Assembly (NCBI GenBank): GCA_002238855.1
Contig: MPND01000002.1
Coordinates: 1 to 64,000 of the forward strand
Length of the DNA: 64,000 nt
From: SAR202 cluster bacterium bin90
GTDB taxonomy: Bacteria; Chloroflexota; Dehalococcoidia; Lucifugimonadales; JADFKI01
Reading direction: 5' to 3'
The translations under genes were made by a program, and so were the position numbers. The notes beneath the pieces were generated by a model, which was given only the letters and a program-made list of their open reading frames with translations, did no database searches and was not told the origin of the DNA. Below, one piece after another: positions 50,541 through 58,991 of this stretch. Position 1 is the stretch's first letter. Every line of letters starts with the position of its first letter.

Positions 50541-51995
50541 ATGTACTACCCTGATTTGGAGCAGGTGAAACAGCTTGCCCACAAGGGCAACCTGATTCCA
50601 ATCTGCCGCGAAATCAACGCTGACCTCGATACCCCGGTCAGCGCTTATCTGAAAGTGGCGCGTCCGCCCTATTCCTTCCTGCTGGAGAGCGTGGAAGGTG
50701 GCGAGCACATGGCGCGATACAGTTTCATCGGAACGGAGCCGGACACAGTTATCAAGACTGGCAGAGGCCAGGCCCTTGGCAAGATTGACCCTCTGGAGCC
50801 AATAGAGAAAGAACTCAGTAAATTCAAACTCATAGATGTGCCGAACATGCAGCGCTTCAATGGCGGTGCGGTAGGCTACCTGTCCTACGAATCAGTCAAC
50901 TACTTCGAAGAACTCCCGACGCCGGACAGCGACGTGCTCGATGTGCCGGAGTCCGTGTTCATGCTGACGAAGACTTACATGGTCTTCGACCATATCGGGC
51001 ACAAGATTAGTGTCGTGAGCCATGCCCACCTTAACGGAGACGTCGAGCAGGCATATAGCGACGCTACCGGTCGAATTGACGAGATAATCAGACGACTTCA
51101 GATGCCCCTGTCTGTGCCGATGGCATCACACGGCGCGCCCAATCAGCGGCTTGCTACGGAGTCCAATATGACGCCGGAAGAGTTTTACGACATGGTGGAC
51201 CAGGTCAAGGAGTACATCGTTGCCGGCGACGTAATTCAGACGGTGGTCTCGCAACGACTATCACGACCAACGACCGCTGAACCATTCCAGATTTACCGCT
51301 CCCTGCGCACCATTAATCCCTCGCCTTACATGTACTTCCTGGAACTTGACGGCTTTCAGATAGTTGGCGCCTCACCGGAGATGCTGGTACAGGTGGAGAA
51401 CGGTATGGTGTCCACGAATCCCATTGCGGGCACTCGACCGCGCGGGTCTGACCAGAGCGAAGACGACGTCAATGAGCACGAACTCCGTACCGACGAAAAG
51501 GAACGGGCGGAACATATCATGCTGGTTGACCTGGGGCGCAACGACATCGGGCGTGTCAGCGAGCCGGGCACGGTCTCTGTGAACCAGCTTATGGATGTCG
51601 AGCGATATTCCCACGTGATGCACCTCGTATCACGCGTCAGCGGCAAGCTGCGAAAGGGTTTCACCAACTTCGATGCCCTGCGCGCCTGCTTCCCTGCTGG
51701 CACCGTCTCAGGCGCTCCGAAGATTCGCGCAATGGAGATCATTGCCGAACTGGAGCCGGACAAGCGTGGGCCATATGCAGGTGCGGTCGGCTACTTCGAC
51801 TTCACAGGAAATATGGACACTGCAATCGACATTCGAACGCTGGTAATCAAGGATGGCATCGCGCACGCTCAGGCTGGCGGCGGGATCGTCTATGACAGCA
51901 CGCCGGATTTCGAGTATCGTGAGACGCTGCACAAGGCGTCCGCCCTGATGCGCGCAATCGACGACGCCGAAGAAGTGGGGCTTGCCCACGAGTGA
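50541..51995 (+). CDS. trpE: anthranilate synthase component I
   Basis: 484 residues; converts chorismate and ammonia or glutamine to anthranilate. ARPPYSFLLESVEGGEHMARYSFIG is the N-terminal block. IVGASPEMLVQVENGMVSTNPIAGTRPRG holds the chorismate-binding and tryptophan-sensitive features, with LMVDLGRNDIGRVS-like LVDLGRNDIGRVS and GGGIVYDSTPDFEYRET at the C-terminus. Length is typical. The ATG follows CGGAGGAAAACAAC. TrpG starts 32 bases after its stop. Confidence 0.96.
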   Translation: MYYPDLEQVKQLAHKGNLIPICREINADLDTPVSAYLKVARPPYSFLLESVEGGEHMARYSFIGTEPDTVIKTGRGQALGKIDPLEPIEKELSKFKLIDVPNMQRFNGGAVGYLSYESVNYFEELPTPDSDVLDVPESVFMLTKTYMVFDHIGHKISVVSHAHLNGDVEQAYSDATGRIDEIIRRLQMPLSVPMASHGAPNQRLATESNMTPEEFYDMVDQVKEYIVAGDVIQTVVSQRLSRPTTAEPFQIYRSLRTINPSPYMYFLELDGFQIVGASPEMLVQVENGMVSTNPIAGTRPRGSDQSEDDVNEHELRTDEKERAEHIMLVDLGRNDIGRVSEPGTVSVNQLMDVERYSHVMHLVSRVSGKLRKGFTNFDALRACFPAGTVSGAPKIRAMEIIAELEPDKRGPYAGAVGYFDFTGNMDTAIDIRTLVIKDGIAHAQAGGGIVYDSTPDFEYRETLHKASALMRAIDDAEEVGLAHE

Positions 51996-52027
51996 GCCTT
52001 CGTCATTTGAGATGTAAGGAACGCAAG

Positions 52028-52591
52028 ATGATTTTGCTGATAGACAATTACGATAGCTTTACATATAACCTTTACCAGTATCTGTGCGAACTTGGCGCGG
52101 ATGTCGAGGTTAGGCGAAACGACAAAACGAGCATTGAAGAAATAGAAGAGCTGGCACCTGAGAAGATTGTCATTTCACCGGGCCCCTGCACGCCTAAGGA
52201 GGCGGGAATCTCTAACGAGGTGATTACGCGCTTTGGCGGGCAGACCCCCACGCTTGGCGTGTGTCTCGGGCACCAGTGCATAGGTGACGCATACGGCGGC
52301 ACTGTTGGAGGCGCCGGCGAGATTATGCACGGCAAGATGTCGGTCATTCATCACGATGGCGAGGGCGTTTTCAAGGGCCTGCCGAATCCATTCGATGCGA
52401 TAAGATACCACTCGCTGGCAATATACAAGGAAGACATGCCTGAAGACCTCGAAGTCACGGCGTGGACGGACAACGGCATCGTGATGGGTGTGCGGCACAA
52501 ATCCCATCCGGTAGAAGGCATACAGTTCCACCCGGAATCAATTATGACCAAGGTGGGACACGACCTGCTGCGCAATTTCCTTGAGATGTAA
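52028..52591 (+). CDS. trpG: anthranilate synthase component II (glutamine amidotransferase)
   Basis: 187 residues. ILLIDNYDSFTYNLYQYL starts the class I GATase fold. The nucleophile Cys is in LGVCLGHQCIGDAYGG and the His-Glu pair in GIQFHPESI. It delivers ammonia to TrpE, and may serve folate synthesis as PabA. ATG 52028 with AAGGAACGC upstream is chosen over the longer track start, which overlaps trpE. Closely spaced in the trp operon. Confidence 0.96.
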   Translation: MILLIDNYDSFTYNLYQYLCELGADVEVRRNDKTSIEEIEELAPEKIVISPGPCTPKEAGISNEVITRFGGQTPTLGVCLGHQCIGDAYGGTVGGAGEIMHGKMSVIHHDGEGVFKGLPNPFDAIRYHSLAIYKEDMPEDLEVTAWTDNGIVMGVRHKSHPVEGIQFHPESIMTKVGHDLLRNFLEM

Positions 52592-52617
52592 GGTCCGAAA
52601 TCCAAAGGAAGACTAAG

Positions 52618-53631
52618 ATGATACGGGAAGCAATAGAGGCTGTGGTCAATGGCGAGTCACTCTCAATGGATACCGCGGCCCAGGCGATGAACGAGATAAT
52701 GAGCGGCGATGCAACGCCCGCGCAGTTCGGCGCATTCGTCACTGCGCTTCGCCTGAAGGGCGAGACGGTGGACGAAATCGCTGGCATGGCACAGGTGATG
52801 CGCGAGCACTCGCTGCATGTCGAAGTGGACGGCGCACTGGTTGACACCTGTGGCACCGGCGGCGACGGCTCCGGCACATTCAACATATCCACGACTGCGG
52901 CATTCGTCGCGGCAGGGGCCGGAGCGAAGGTCGCCAAACACGGCAATCGCGCTATGTCCAGTTCTTCGGGCAGCGCCGACGTGCTTGAAGCTCTGGGCGC
53001 AAAGATAGACCTTAAGCCTGAGTCGGTGGCGCGTTGCATCAATGAAACGGGCTTTGGCTTCATGTTCGCGCAGGGCTTTCACCCATCTATGCGCTTCGCA
53101 GCTGGGCCGCGCCGCGAAATAGGCATACGCACAGTCTTCAACATACTCGGGCCGCTCACCAATCCGGCAGGCGCGGGAGCGCAGGTCATAGGCGTGGCGG
53201 ATGCATCAATGGCGTCGAAAATGGCAAGTGCGCTCAGCAGGCTGGGCAGTGCCCGCGCACTCGTTGTGCATGGAAACGACGGCTTAGACGAAATCACCAT
53301 CGCTGATTCAACCAGCGTATGGGAACTCAGGGACGGCTCAGTGAGCGAATACGACATTTCGCCAGCGGAACTAGGAGTGAACAGATCGCCACTCAGCGAA
53401 GTGCAGGCGTCCAACTCAGAGGCAAGCGCTGGGTTGCTCCGTGAGGTGCTAGATGGCAAGGCTGGCCCCGCGCGTGATGTCGTGCTGCTTAACGCGGCTG
53501 CCGCACTGCTAGCCGGCGACATTGTCGGAACGCTGTCGGATGGTGTTCAGGCGGCTGCGAACTCTATCGACAGCGGAAGCGCAAGAGAGCGAATGGAGTC
53601 ATACGTCGCGTTGAGCCAGAGTCTGGAGTAG
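52618..53631 (+). CDS. trpD: anthranilate phosphoribosyltransferase
   Basis: 337 residues; joins PRPP to anthranilate. The phosphate-binding loop DTCGTGGDGSGTFNISTTAAFVAAGAGAKVAKHGNRAMSSSSG is fully conserved, followed by the metal/PRPP region GFGFMFAQGFHPSMRFAAGPRREIGIRTVFNILGPLTNPAG. A normal trpD, without fusion to trpG. It starts 26 bases after trpG. Confidence 0.97.
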   Translation: MIREAIEAVVNGESLSMDTAAQAMNEIMSGDATPAQFGAFVTALRLKGETVDEIAGMAQVMREHSLHVEVDGALVDTCGTGGDGSGTFNISTTAAFVAAGAGAKVAKHGNRAMSSSSGSADVLEALGAKIDLKPESVARCINETGFGFMFAQGFHPSMRFAAGPRREIGIRTVFNILGPLTNPAGAGAQVIGVADASMASKMASALSRLGSARALVVHGNDGLDEITIADSTSVWELRDGSVSEYDISPAELGVNRSPLSEVQASNSEASAGLLREVLDGKAGPARDVVLLNAAAALLAGDIVGTLSDGVQAAANSIDSGSARERMESYVALSQSLE

Positions 53632-53639
53632 AGGACAGC

Positions 53640-54422
53640 ATGGCAGACATACTTCAGAAGATTGTTAAAGTGAAACGGCGCGAAGTCGAGCGCCTTAAGG
53701 TCCAAGCGCCAATTTCCGAACTCGAAAGGCGCATCAAGGATCAGCAGCCGGCATTGAACCTAGCGGGTGCGCTGTTCGGTGATTCGGTCCGAATTATCGC
53801 TGAAGTTAAGAAAGCGTCTCCATCCAAGGGGCTGCTTCGGGAAGACTTTGAACCCAAGTCGCTGGCGAAGACCTATGCTGACAACGGCGCGGCGGCAATA
53901 TCCGTGCTCACCAACGCCGACCACTTCCAGGGCAGCATCGACCACCTCAGCGCAGTGCATTCAGTCGCCAATCCTCGCAAGATTCCCGTGTTGCGCAAAG
54001 AGTTCATCTTCGACGAATACCAGGTCTATGAGGCGCGCGCTTATGGCGCAGACGCCATCCTGCTCATTGTCGCAATGCTGTCGCCGGACGAATTGAAGTC
54101 TCTGATGGCATTGAGCCAGAAGTTCTGGATGCAATGTCTGATCGAAGTCCACGACGAAGAGGAACTGAAGGCTGCGCTCGGCGCGGGCGCGGAGATTATC
54201 GGCATCAACAACCGCGACCTTCGCACGTTTATCACCGACCTCGAAGTTACCGAACGACTGGCATCCAAAATCCCATTTGGTAAAGTAGTAGTAAGCGAGA
54301 GCGGAATCAGCAATCGCGAGCACATAAAACGCATCAGGTCGGCGGGCGCGCACGCAGCGCTGATAGGTGAAGCGCTCGTAACCGCTCCCGACGTAGGAGC
54401 GAAGCTAGGAGAACTGGTGTGA
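53640..54422 (+). CDS. trpC: indole-3-glycerol-phosphate synthase
   Basis: 260 residues, a TIM barrel. IIAEVKKASPSKGLLREDF is the substrate-binding block, IPVLRKEFIFDEYQVYEARAYGADAILLI follows, and GINNRDLRTF and VSESGISNREHI hold the phosphate-binding residues. Eight bases separate it from trpD, and its stop overlaps the trpF start. Standalone, not fused to trpF. Confidence 0.97.
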   Translation: MADILQKIVKVKRREVERLKVQAPISELERRIKDQQPALNLAGALFGDSVRIIAEVKKASPSKGLLREDFEPKSLAKTYADNGAAAISVLTNADHFQGSIDHLSAVHSVANPRKIPVLRKEFIFDEYQVYEARAYGADAILLIVAMLSPDELKSLMALSQKFWMQCLIEVHDEEELKAALGAGAEIIGINNRDLRTFITDLEVTERLASKIPFGKVVVSESGISNREHIKRIRSAGAHAALIGEALVTAPDVGAKLGELV

Positions 54423-55105
54423 CTGAGTTCAAGATTTGTGGCATGAGGTCGCTTGAACACGCGCTTGTAGCAGCCGATGCGGGCGCATCCATGCTGGGGT
54501 TCGTCTTTGTGCCTGGGGTACGCCGCCAAGTTCCCATCGAACAGGCGCAGCACATCATAAGCAGTTTGCGAGAAATACGCGGAGCTGAGTGCCCCCGAAT
54601 CGTAGGTCTATTTGCGAACCAGCCGCTTGAAGAAGTCAATAACATCGTAAATCGGTGTGAGTTGGACTTTGCGCAACTCTGCGGCGACGAGCCTCCAAGC
54701 TTCTGGGACAATGTGGACTCCTGGGTCATTCGCCAGGTCAAGGTTGACGACAGCATTCCTCGCAAGGAAGCAGTCTCAGACGCACTTCGACAGATCGACG
54801 AGGTTGTAAGCCGCCTCCACCTTACATTGCTGGACAAGCGCGTGAAGGGCGCGCTCGGCGGCACAGGGCATACTTTCGACTGGAATATCGCATCGGAGAT
54901 TGCCAGGCGACACCCGGTCTTTCTCGCTGGTGGGCTCGCTCCTGAGAATGTGCGACAGGCAATTGACACAGTGCGACCCTGGGGTGTTGACGTGTCGAGC
55001 GGCGTGGAGACCGACGGCATAAAGGACACAGCGAAGATCGCGGAGTTCGCGAGAGTAATACGCGCCGCAGCCTCTCAAAATACGCCGGTAAACGTAAATG
55101 GCTAA
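54419..55105 (+). CDS. trpF: phosphoribosylanthranilate isomerase
   Basis: 228 residues. The catalytic Cys is in FKICGMRSLEHALVAADAGASMLGFVFVPG, and the catalytic Asp in PWGVDVSSGVETDGIKD. LAGGLAPENVRQAI is the phosphate-binding block. GTG 54419 overlaps the trpC stop TGA, indicating translational coupling. It overlaps the next gene by 8 bases. Confidence 0.96.
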   Translation: MTEFKICGMRSLEHALVAADAGASMLGFVFVPGVRRQVPIEQAQHIISSLREIRGAECPRIVGLFANQPLEEVNNIVNRCELDFAQLCGDEPPSFWDNVDSWVIRQVKVDDSIPRKEAVSDALRQIDEVVSRLHLTLLDKRVKGALGGTGHTFDWNIASEIARRHPVFLAGGLAPENVRQAIDTVRPWGVDVSSGVETDGIKDTAKIAEFARVIRAAASQNTPVNVNG

Positions 55106-55583
55106 GCCCATCAAGCTCAGGCAGCACACAGTTCGCATTCGGGCGCCACGCGAGCTTGTGTTCCAGATGATGTCCCATTTCGGAAGGGGCAGGTTGCCCG
55201 GCGACAATAACGAGTCATCGAAAGTACTTGAGCGCGACGGCAATCGCCTCGTCGTCGAATTCAAAACCAAGGCGCTCTTCGCAACCTACACTACGGTGGA
55301 AGTCGTAAATCTGTACCCGTCAGAGCGCATCACCTTCGAGCATCTCTCCGGGCCATTACACCACGCGAGTGAGGCATTCACATTCGAGGACATAGACTGC
55401 AAAGAGACCGACTTGAGCCATAGCGGCGAGATTATCTGGAGCACCTTCCCATTCTTCGGATGGTTCGGAGGGATAATCTACACACGACCTGTGTTTGAGC
55501 GAACTATCGTCAAGCATATGGCGCAGGTGAAGCAAGCAGCGGAAGCGCGGGCGGCACGCAGCCGCGTGTTTCCCAGAGATTGA
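55098..55583 (+). CDS. SRPBCC-like (polyketide cyclase/START) protein
   Basis: 161 residues. RQHTVRIRAPRELVFQMMSHFGRG begins the strand and helix typical of the SRPBCC hydrophobic-pocket fold, and the C-terminal helix RTIVKHMAQVKQAAEARA closes it. A ligand-binding function is inferred; no pathway is indicated. It overlaps trpF by 8 bases, so it is part of the trp transcript, but a trp-related role is not supported. Confidence 0.72.
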   Translation: MAKPIKLRQHTVRIRAPRELVFQMMSHFGRGRLPGDNNESSKVLERDGNRLVVEFKTKALFATYTTVEVVNLYPSERITFEHLSGPLHHASEAFTFEDIDCKETDLSHSGEIIWSTFPFFGWFGGIIYTRPVFERTIVKHMAQVKQAAEARAARSRVFPRD

Positions 55584-55609
55584 TCCTACGCTTTTCGCCT
55601 GAATAAGCT

Positions 55610-56674
55610 CTACCCGGTTCTGACCGCCTTTGTCACCGAAGTTGACGATATCTTCGGTCCCCAGCTCGGTATGACTGCGCACATCGTACGCTCCTCACCA
55701 CCCGCGAATACGAGCAAAATGTCGTCTGGCGTCGCTATGAGGGGCAGCCAATGGTCCTCGTCTTCAGGATTCACTTCGCCGCCTACCTCCCCTGCCCGCT
55801 TAATGTCAGCGAGCGTGCGCCTTACCTTCGGCAGCAGAGCTTCCTTTATGTCCTGCTTGCTCCATCCGTCCCATACATAGCTCTCGCCGGATATGACAAC
55901 AGCGAGCTCTCCCTGCCGCACCACGGCGGACTTGTCATCCGTAGAACCAACAGTTGACAAAGATGTGCCGAGCGCCGAGGCCACATCTGCCACCGTGTTT
56001 AACATCGTCTCGGGACCACCACTCGCCCTGACCTGCCTTGGAGATTCACATGCGAACACCGTAACCGCACTCCCTGACCGCTCGAAGCCCCTCTCCACAT
56101 GCAGAGGATTCCAGTTTGTCTCGTTCTCGGCTTCTGCGATGCAGTAGCTGTACTTGCCGGGATGACCAAGTATGCTGCGGTCGAACAGTCCCGGAATCGC
56201 GGCGCAGGCGTTTATGAGGATCAGACGCACCGCTCTACCGATCGTTGCATTGGCGCGATTGCCGGGACCAAACAGGTTGTTGCGCGCGTTGATATCAAGC
56301 TCCCTTGTAATAGGCCCATTGACGATCACCATGATGCCCGAACCGCCAAGGCTGGAAGATGGCCCCACAAGATTGAACTTTGGATCCAGCATCGCCTCTG
56401 CCGCAGCCAACACAACGGGCATATACTCCGGCAGGCAGCCGGCCATGACAGCATTCGCCGCCACCTTCTCCACGCTTATCTCCCGGCGGCGTTCAGGAAG
56501 TTCGCCAACAATTTCACCGGCCGGCCGGCCTCCATGCTCAATGAACTCAGATACCCGTCGTTCAGTGGGCGGCACCACTGGCAATCCGTCAGTCCAGCCC
56601 AGACGATACATCTGCTCCATAGCCTCTATCGGATCGTCCCACTCGATCCCAATTCCATCGGTCTCAGTGCTCAT
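55610..56674 (-). CDS. conserved protein of unknown function
   Basis: 354 residues. LGWTDGLPVVPPTERRVSEFIEH is a distinctive block, followed by SSSLGGSGIMVIVNGPITRELDIN and ERGFERSGSAVTVFACESPRQV. I do not recognise a characterised family. It is soluble by composition, with no signal peptide. ATG 56674 follows GGAGGCACAG; the track start at 56770 adds 32 unlikely residues. Convergent with the SRPBCC gene across 26 bases. Confidence 0.7.
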   Translation of the reverse strand: MSTETDGIGIEWDDPIEAMEQMYRLGWTDGLPVVPPTERRVSEFIEHGGRPAGEIVGELPERRREISVEKVAANAVMAGCLPEYMPVVLAAAEAMLDPKFNLVGPSSSLGGSGIMVIVNGPITRELDINARNNLFGPGNRANATIGRAVRLILINACAAIPGLFDRSILGHPGKYSYCIAEAENETNWNPLHVERGFERSGSAVTVFACESPRQVRASGGPETMLNTVADVASALGTSLSTVGSTDDKSAVVRQGELAVVISGESYVWDGWSKQDIKEALLPKVRRTLADIKRAGEVGGEVNPEDEDHWLPLIATPDDILLVFAGGEERTMCAVIPSWGPKISSTSVTKAVRTG

Positions 56675-56845
56675 CTGTGCCTCCAGGTCAGCCGGATTAG
56701 CGGCCGCTAATATGTGGTCTGATTCGGTTTGCAAGTATATCAGTTTGCCAATGAGATGGCGGCAGACCACGGAAGCCTTGACACGCGCCTTTGGCTAACA
56801 TAGTCTTTACCGCGTCAAAATGGATAATGAGACAGGAGGGCTACT

Positions 56846-57241
56846 GTGGCTTATCACTTTGAACACATTCACCTGAAGGCGCCCGACCCGGAAGAGACGG
56901 CCAACTGGTATGTGAAGGCATTCAATTTCGAGATTTTCAACGATAGAGGCGTGAGGCCAAGTGGCGACCGCTTTATCGAGTGCAAGAGCGAAGACGGAAC
57001 GATATTCCGAATATCGGGCGCCAGGACTGATGAGAAGATGGGCCAAGGCGATGCCGATGTCCACTATGGTCTGGAGCACTTCGGCATTACCGTTGACGAT
57101 ATGGACGCTGAAATCGAGCGGCTCGAGGCATTGGGCGCGGTGCTTGACGAGGGCCCGATCTCCAATCCCGGCGGACCGACGATTGCATTCATCAAGGTGC
57201 CGGACGATGTCCGAATAGAGTTGCTTCAGCTGCCCGATTAG
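56846..57241 (+). CDS. VOC family protein
   Basis: 131 residues of the vicinal oxygen chelate fold. FEHIHLKAPDPEETANWYVKAFNFEIF starts the first betaalphabetabetabeta unit and supplies a metal His. HYGLEHFGITVDDMDAEIERLEALGAVLDEGP begins the second, with the His and PTIAFIKVPDDVRIELLQL near the end. It is more divergent than the 19031/19610 pair. The start is GTG 56846 after ACAGGAGGGCTACT. A RidA gene follows. Confidence 0.82.
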   Translation: MAYHFEHIHLKAPDPEETANWYVKAFNFEIFNDRGVRPSGDRFIECKSEDGTIFRISGARTDEKMGQGDADVHYGLEHFGITVDDMDAEIERLEALGAVLDEGPISNPGGPTIAFIKVPDDVRIELLQLPD

Positions 57242-57274
57242 AGACGCGGCGAATCAAAGACGGAGTGAGTCAAA

Positions 57275-57658
57275 ATGGCTAGAGAAGTTTTCTTTCCGAA
57301 TTCCGACAACAAGCCTGTGGGCTTCTCGCCGGCGACACGAGTTGGCAACCTGGTGTTTGTGTCAGGGCAAGTCGCGGCCGACGAGAATGGTGACCTTGTT
57401 GGCATCGGAGACGCCGGGGCGCAGTCCGAGCAGTGCTTCAGAAATATAGAGGCAGCGCTCACGGCGGCAGGCGCATCCTGGGACGACGTGACCAAGATCA
57501 CCTGCTTCATGGTGAACGCCGACGATTATGCCGCATACGCCGAAGTCAGAAATGGCATATTCCCCGAGAACGGCCCTGCGAGCAGCACGGTTTTCGTGAC
57601 CGCGCTTGTCCGCCCTGAGATGCTCGTGGAAGTCGAGGCATTCGCAGTTGTTGAGTGA
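57275..57658 (+). CDS. RidA-family enamine/imine deaminase-like protein
   Basis: 127-residue YjgF/YER057c/UK114 family member. VGNLVFVSGQVAADENGDLVGIGDAGAQSEQCFRNIEAAL and the C-terminal RPEMLVEVEAFAVVE are diagnostic. The Arg of the last motif (VRPEML) binds the carboxylate of the substrate imine. RidA proteins clear reactive enamines; subfamily members can have other roles. ATG 57275. The HIT gene follows 14 bases later. Confidence 0.9.
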   Translation: MAREVFFPNSDNKPVGFSPATRVGNLVFVSGQVAADENGDLVGIGDAGAQSEQCFRNIEAALTAAGASWDDVTKITCFMVNADDYAAYAEVRNGIFPENGPASSTVFVTALVRPEMLVEVEAFAVVE

Positions 57659-57672
57659 TTGGCAGGATTCTT

Positions 57673-58023
57673 ATGGCAGATGACTGTATTTTCTGCAAAA
57701 TCAGAGACGGCGAAATCCCCAGCGAGAAGTTGCACAGCGACGATGACTGCTTCGTAATACGCGACATCAACCCGATTGCGCCCACGCATCTGCTGGTCAT
57801 CCCTAACCAGCACTTCGCCGAGCTCTCGGAACTCGGGCCGGAGCCGAACCCCGCCTTTGCCGGCATGTTCAGCGCTGCGCGGGCCATGGCCGAACAGGAA
57901 GGTGTCGCAGAATCGGGTTATCGCCTCATCATCAACCAGGGCAGCGACGGCGGCCAGGAGGTGATGCACCTGCACATGCACCTCATTGGCGGCAGGCCGT
58001 TGCGCGGACTTGGTCTGCGATAG
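57673..58023 (+). CDS. HIT-family nucleotide-binding hydrolase
   Basis: 116 residues. DCIFCKIRDGEIPSEKL starts with a zinc-type CxxC, and VMHLHMHLIGGRPL carries the HxHxH triad. HINT-like AMP-lysine or adenosine phosphoramidate hydrolysis is expected. ATG 57673 is used, 14 bases after the RidA stop; the longer track start overlaps RidA. It completes a VOC-RidA-HIT run. Confidence 0.92.
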   Translation: MADDCIFCKIRDGEIPSEKLHSDDDCFVIRDINPIAPTHLLVIPNQHFAELSELGPEPNPAFAGMFSAARAMAEQEGVAESGYRLIINQGSDGGQEVMHLHMHLIGGRPLRGLGLR

Positions 58024-58025
58024 AT

Positions 58026-58916
58026 CTAAACAGGCATTGTGCGCTTCGTATGAGCCCTTCCGATGCGCGCCGCCTCTTCTCCAGACGGTCCACCCGACGA
58101 GCAGACCATCACACCCTCGTCCAGCATTTCCGCTACATTGTCAGGGGTGACACCGTTCAGGAATGCCAATCCTGCATCTCGACACGCCTGAAATACGCGC
58201 TCACGCGCAGCCAAAAGCACTGGGGGAATGGGATTCGGCAGGCTCTTGTAGCCGTGCGACATGCTCATGTCGCCAGGTCCCCATTCGGCATATCCTATGC
58301 CGCTGACTCTGGTGCTAAGCTCAACATTGTGCAGCGCTCGCTTGTTCTCGATCTTTAGTCCCAGCAGCAGTTCGCCGTCTGGGTTGAGTGGCCAGGGGTC
58401 CGCTCTATCCAGGTATTCGTCCGGCGATATGCCCCAGATATCCGCGGCGGATGCTTGCCCGCCTGCGCCGCGCGTTCCCCTGCCAATCAGCTCGCCCACA
58501 CCAAGATTCTGGAATGTGTAACGGCAAGACTCCACGAACGCTCGGACAGCGCCAGGCGTCTCCGCGTTGCACAGTATGATTCCGTGTACGCCGCGCGCAA
58601 GTATCTGGCGGAACTGCCACGCGTTGTACCGCACGATGTCCTCACTCCCGCCATCGACCGGCACCTCGACTATCACCGTTGGAGTACGATGCCCGCTGTT
58701 CGTGGGACCGCCATCGACCAGACCGCGCATAAACTGGTCAAGCCCTGCCATGTCGAATGCCCCGTGCTCCATTCCAATGTTGATATAGTCGGCAAAGGTC
58801 TTCGCCATAGACTTGCCTGCCTCGTAAGACAGGTCTGCTCCTGTATGCGCGCCCGTGTAGTAGATGGGCTGTCCTTGTTCCAGCAGTTCGATAGCGCGGT
58901 TGATTCGCTTTGGCAT
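58026..58916 (-). CDS. HpcH/HpaI aldolase family protein, copy 1
   Basis: 296-residue TIM barrel. The family pattern is visible in KRINRAIELLEQGQPIYYTG, DYINIGMEHGAFDMAGLDQFMRG and VIVEVPVDGG. IILCNAETPGAVRAFVES and AEWGPGDMSMSHGYKSLP carry likely metal and substrate residues. Class II aldolases of this type cleave or form 4-hydroxy-2-oxo acids, or malyl-CoA in related branches. Paralog of the gene at 58992; both are on the minus strand, 75 bases apart. Confidence 0.87.
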   Translation of the reverse strand: MPKRINRAIELLEQGQPIYYTGAHTGADLSYEAGKSMAKTFADYINIGMEHGAFDMAGLDQFMRGLVDGGPTNSGHRTPTVIVEVPVDGGSEDIVRYNAWQFRQILARGVHGIILCNAETPGAVRAFVESCRYTFQNLGVGELIGRGTRGAGGQASAADIWGISPDEYLDRADPWPLNPDGELLLGLKIENKRALHNVELSTRVSGIGYAEWGPGDMSMSHGYKSLPNPIPPVLLAARERVFQACRDAGLAFLNGVTPDNVAEMLDEGVMVCSSGGPSGEEAARIGRAHTKRTMPV

Positions 58917-58991
58917 CTGTCGTCTCTTTTCCTTGCTACTTATTCATTCTGGGCCGTTTTTCAAGTCCCTTGTCTGCTTGCCATGAAAACG

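Noticed and set aside
56778-56806. TTGACA followed 17 bases later by TAGTCT before the VOC gene at 56846
   Set aside because: The -35 is consensus but the -10 matches only 3 of 6 positions.
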